Shown: positions 63,311-64,000 of the stretch, piece after piece | Layout of the letters: each line of letters starts with the position of its first letter | Numbering within the stretch: the stretch's first letter is position 1 | Origin: Bacillota bacterium | GTDB lineage: Bacteria > Bacillota > UBA4882 > UBA8346 | DNA length: 64,000 bases | Direction of reading: 5' to 3' | Assembly: GCA_023426245.1 (NCBI GenBank) | Contig: JAFABB010000008.1 | Location: 120,413 to 184,412 of the forward strand | Position numbers and translations under genes: made by a program | Notes under the pieces: generated by a model | Seen by the model: only the letters and a program-made list of their open reading frames with translations | The model's database searches: none | What the model was told of the DNA's origin: nothing

Positions 63311-63802
63311 CCGCTTCGACTCTCCCCTCCAATTACTTAAGTGCCTGTAGTTGCCTGTTTGCCGCTCCCCTCCCTTTGACTGCCGGCATCTTATGATGCC
63401 TAAGCTGCTAAATTCTAGCGAAAGGGAGGGGAAGATCGTTTTATAACGGCTTTTGTTACAAAAGTCATTAACCTTGGCCGATACGGCAGCAATATCCTGC
63501 AGTTCTTCGTTTTTAATCCGTAAAACTTGTATCCCGAGCTGATTAATCAAATAAGTTCGAAATTGGTCATATTCCTTTTGCTTTTCATGAATCTTCCCAT
63601 CCAGTTCAATTACGAGTCTGGCACTATGGCAATAAAAGTCGGCTATAAAAAACCTCACTTGATCATCATATATGAATTTTATCGGGTATTGCCGGACAAA
63701 TTTCCATCCATCCAATTTCCGGCCTCGAAGAATTTGCCACAAAATATTCTCACTGGGTGTTTGATTTTTTCTTAAATCCCGAACCCGCGAAAGAATTGAC
63801 AT
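63272..63802 (-). CDS. DUF559 endonuclease-domain protein, C terminus in repeat DNA
   Basis: The gene proper (about residues 1-118) is a DUF559/Vsr-like nuclease: NQTPSENILWQILRGRKLDG at the start, FIADFYCHSARLVIELDGKI (about 69-88, D...E-x-D active site) and LRIKNEELQDI. ATG 63802 follows GGAGGA. After NDFCNKSR the frame runs on into palindromic repeat copy B for about 55 residues, so the natural stop was probably lost when the repeat joined. Copies of the repeat flank both sides. Role unknown; DUF559 genes often travel as mobile single genes. Confidence 0.8.
   Translation of the reverse strand: MSILSRVRDLRKNQTPSENILWQILRGRKLDGWKFVRQYPIKFIYDDQVRFFIADFYCHSARLVIELDGKIHEKQKEYDQFRTYLINQLGIQVLRIKNEELQDIAAVSAKVNDFCNKSRYKTIFPSLSLEFSSLGIIRCRQSKGGERQTGNYRHLSNWRGESKRQNRLTLSGTRSA
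63316..63435. repeat. Long palindromic repeat, copy B
   Basis: Nearly identical to copies A and C; contains the 3' end of the DUF559 reading frame. The translated repeat (SSLGIIRCRQSKGGE...) appears in every copy, so it is not a protein domain. Confidence 0.8.
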
Positions 63803-63824
63803 TTGAAACTCCTCCAATCCAGTT

Positions 63825-63945
63825 TCGACTCTCCCCTCCAATTACTTAAGTGCCTGTAGTTGCCTGTTTGCCACTCCCCTCCCTTTGACTGCCGGCATCT
63901 TATGATGCCTAAGCTGCTAAATTCTAGCGAAAGGGAGGGGAAGTG
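63825..63945. repeat. Long palindromic repeat, copy C
   Basis: Lies just upstream of the DUF559 gene, 509 bases from copy B in the same orientation. Thus the gene is bracketed by direct copies of the repeat. The last 55 bases of the window show nothing further. Confidence 0.8.
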
Positions 63946-64000
63946 AGTTTTACCAAGGATTTTGCTACAAATAAACCACAAAACAACAATCTTGAGTCTA

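Overview
The window looks like a chromosomal segment of a fermentative, sugar-using anaerobe of the Firmicutes type. The pointers are strong Shine-Dalgarno sites (AGGAGG-like), LacI-type regulators with cre-like operators, a RuMP-pathway pair, TerC under a yybP-ykoY riboswitch, and FabI. This is inferred from gene content only; no rRNA or other taxonomic marker is present. Most genes lie on the minus strand in long operons.

Layout. 1-600: start of a secreted GH43-like glycosidase (runs off the left edge). 807-2850: left copy of a repeated element (DnaA box, promoter, structured leader RNA with a mini-ORF, 21-bp tandem array, 125-aa protein gene bracketed by 12-bp inverted repeats). 2871-13044 (minus): an 11-gene ribose-type operon, rbsB-rbsA-rbsC-hxlA-hxlB-rbsD2-rbsD-rbsK-FGGY kinase-VOC-aldo/keto reductase, with a LacI repressor (13484-14506) and a divergent transaldolase (14821). 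15583-17073: gntR-deoC. 17319-19775: DUF362 ferredoxin protein, then terC with a manganese riboswitch. 20281-24848: broken VOC gene, MATE exporter, DUF169 protein, TetR regulator with a probable AUU start, 3-methyladenine glycosylase. 24849-26428: decayed DNA (SDR remnant, tRNA-Lys remnant). 26429-29100: tldD-tldE. 29218-32639 (minus): marR-hlyD-ABC ATPase-ABC permease. 33283-36018: SDR, RICIN-like lectin, AraC. 36352-43255 (minus): first sugar-acid locus (cytosolic PBP-like protein, SBP, two permeases, enolase-superfamily enzyme, LacI). 43256-44740: intergenic DNA rich in dispersed repeats, with an XRE pseudogene. 44743-56707 (minus): second sugar-acid locus (YiaK-like dehydrogenase, double flavin-reductase-like protein, MR/MLE dehydratase, SBP, two permeases, LacI, iron alcohol dehydrogenase, LarA-like racemase). 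57008-60075: right copy of the repeated element, here with a 454-aa P-loop ATPase gene. 60206-62773: pirin, DODA-type dioxygenase, FabI. 62940-64000: a cluster of palindromic repeats enclosing a DUF559 nuclease gene.

How the genes work together. The rbs operon imports a ribose-like sugar, mutarotates and phosphorylates it, and can feed pentulose phosphate through hexulose-phosphate synthase/isomerase and transaldolase into fructose 6-phosphate. Both later ABC loci pair a CUT1-type importer with enolase-superfamily enzymes and oxidoreductases, as expected for plant-derived sugar acids. All three importers carry a hairpin directly after the binding-protein gene, consistent with over-expression of the binding protein. 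The most novel feature is the repeated element: two co-oriented copies about 56 kb apart that share a DnaA box, an extended -10 promoter, a leader RNA with matched base changes, an iteron-like 21-bp array and an inverted-repeat-bounded small gene. The ATPase is present in only one copy.
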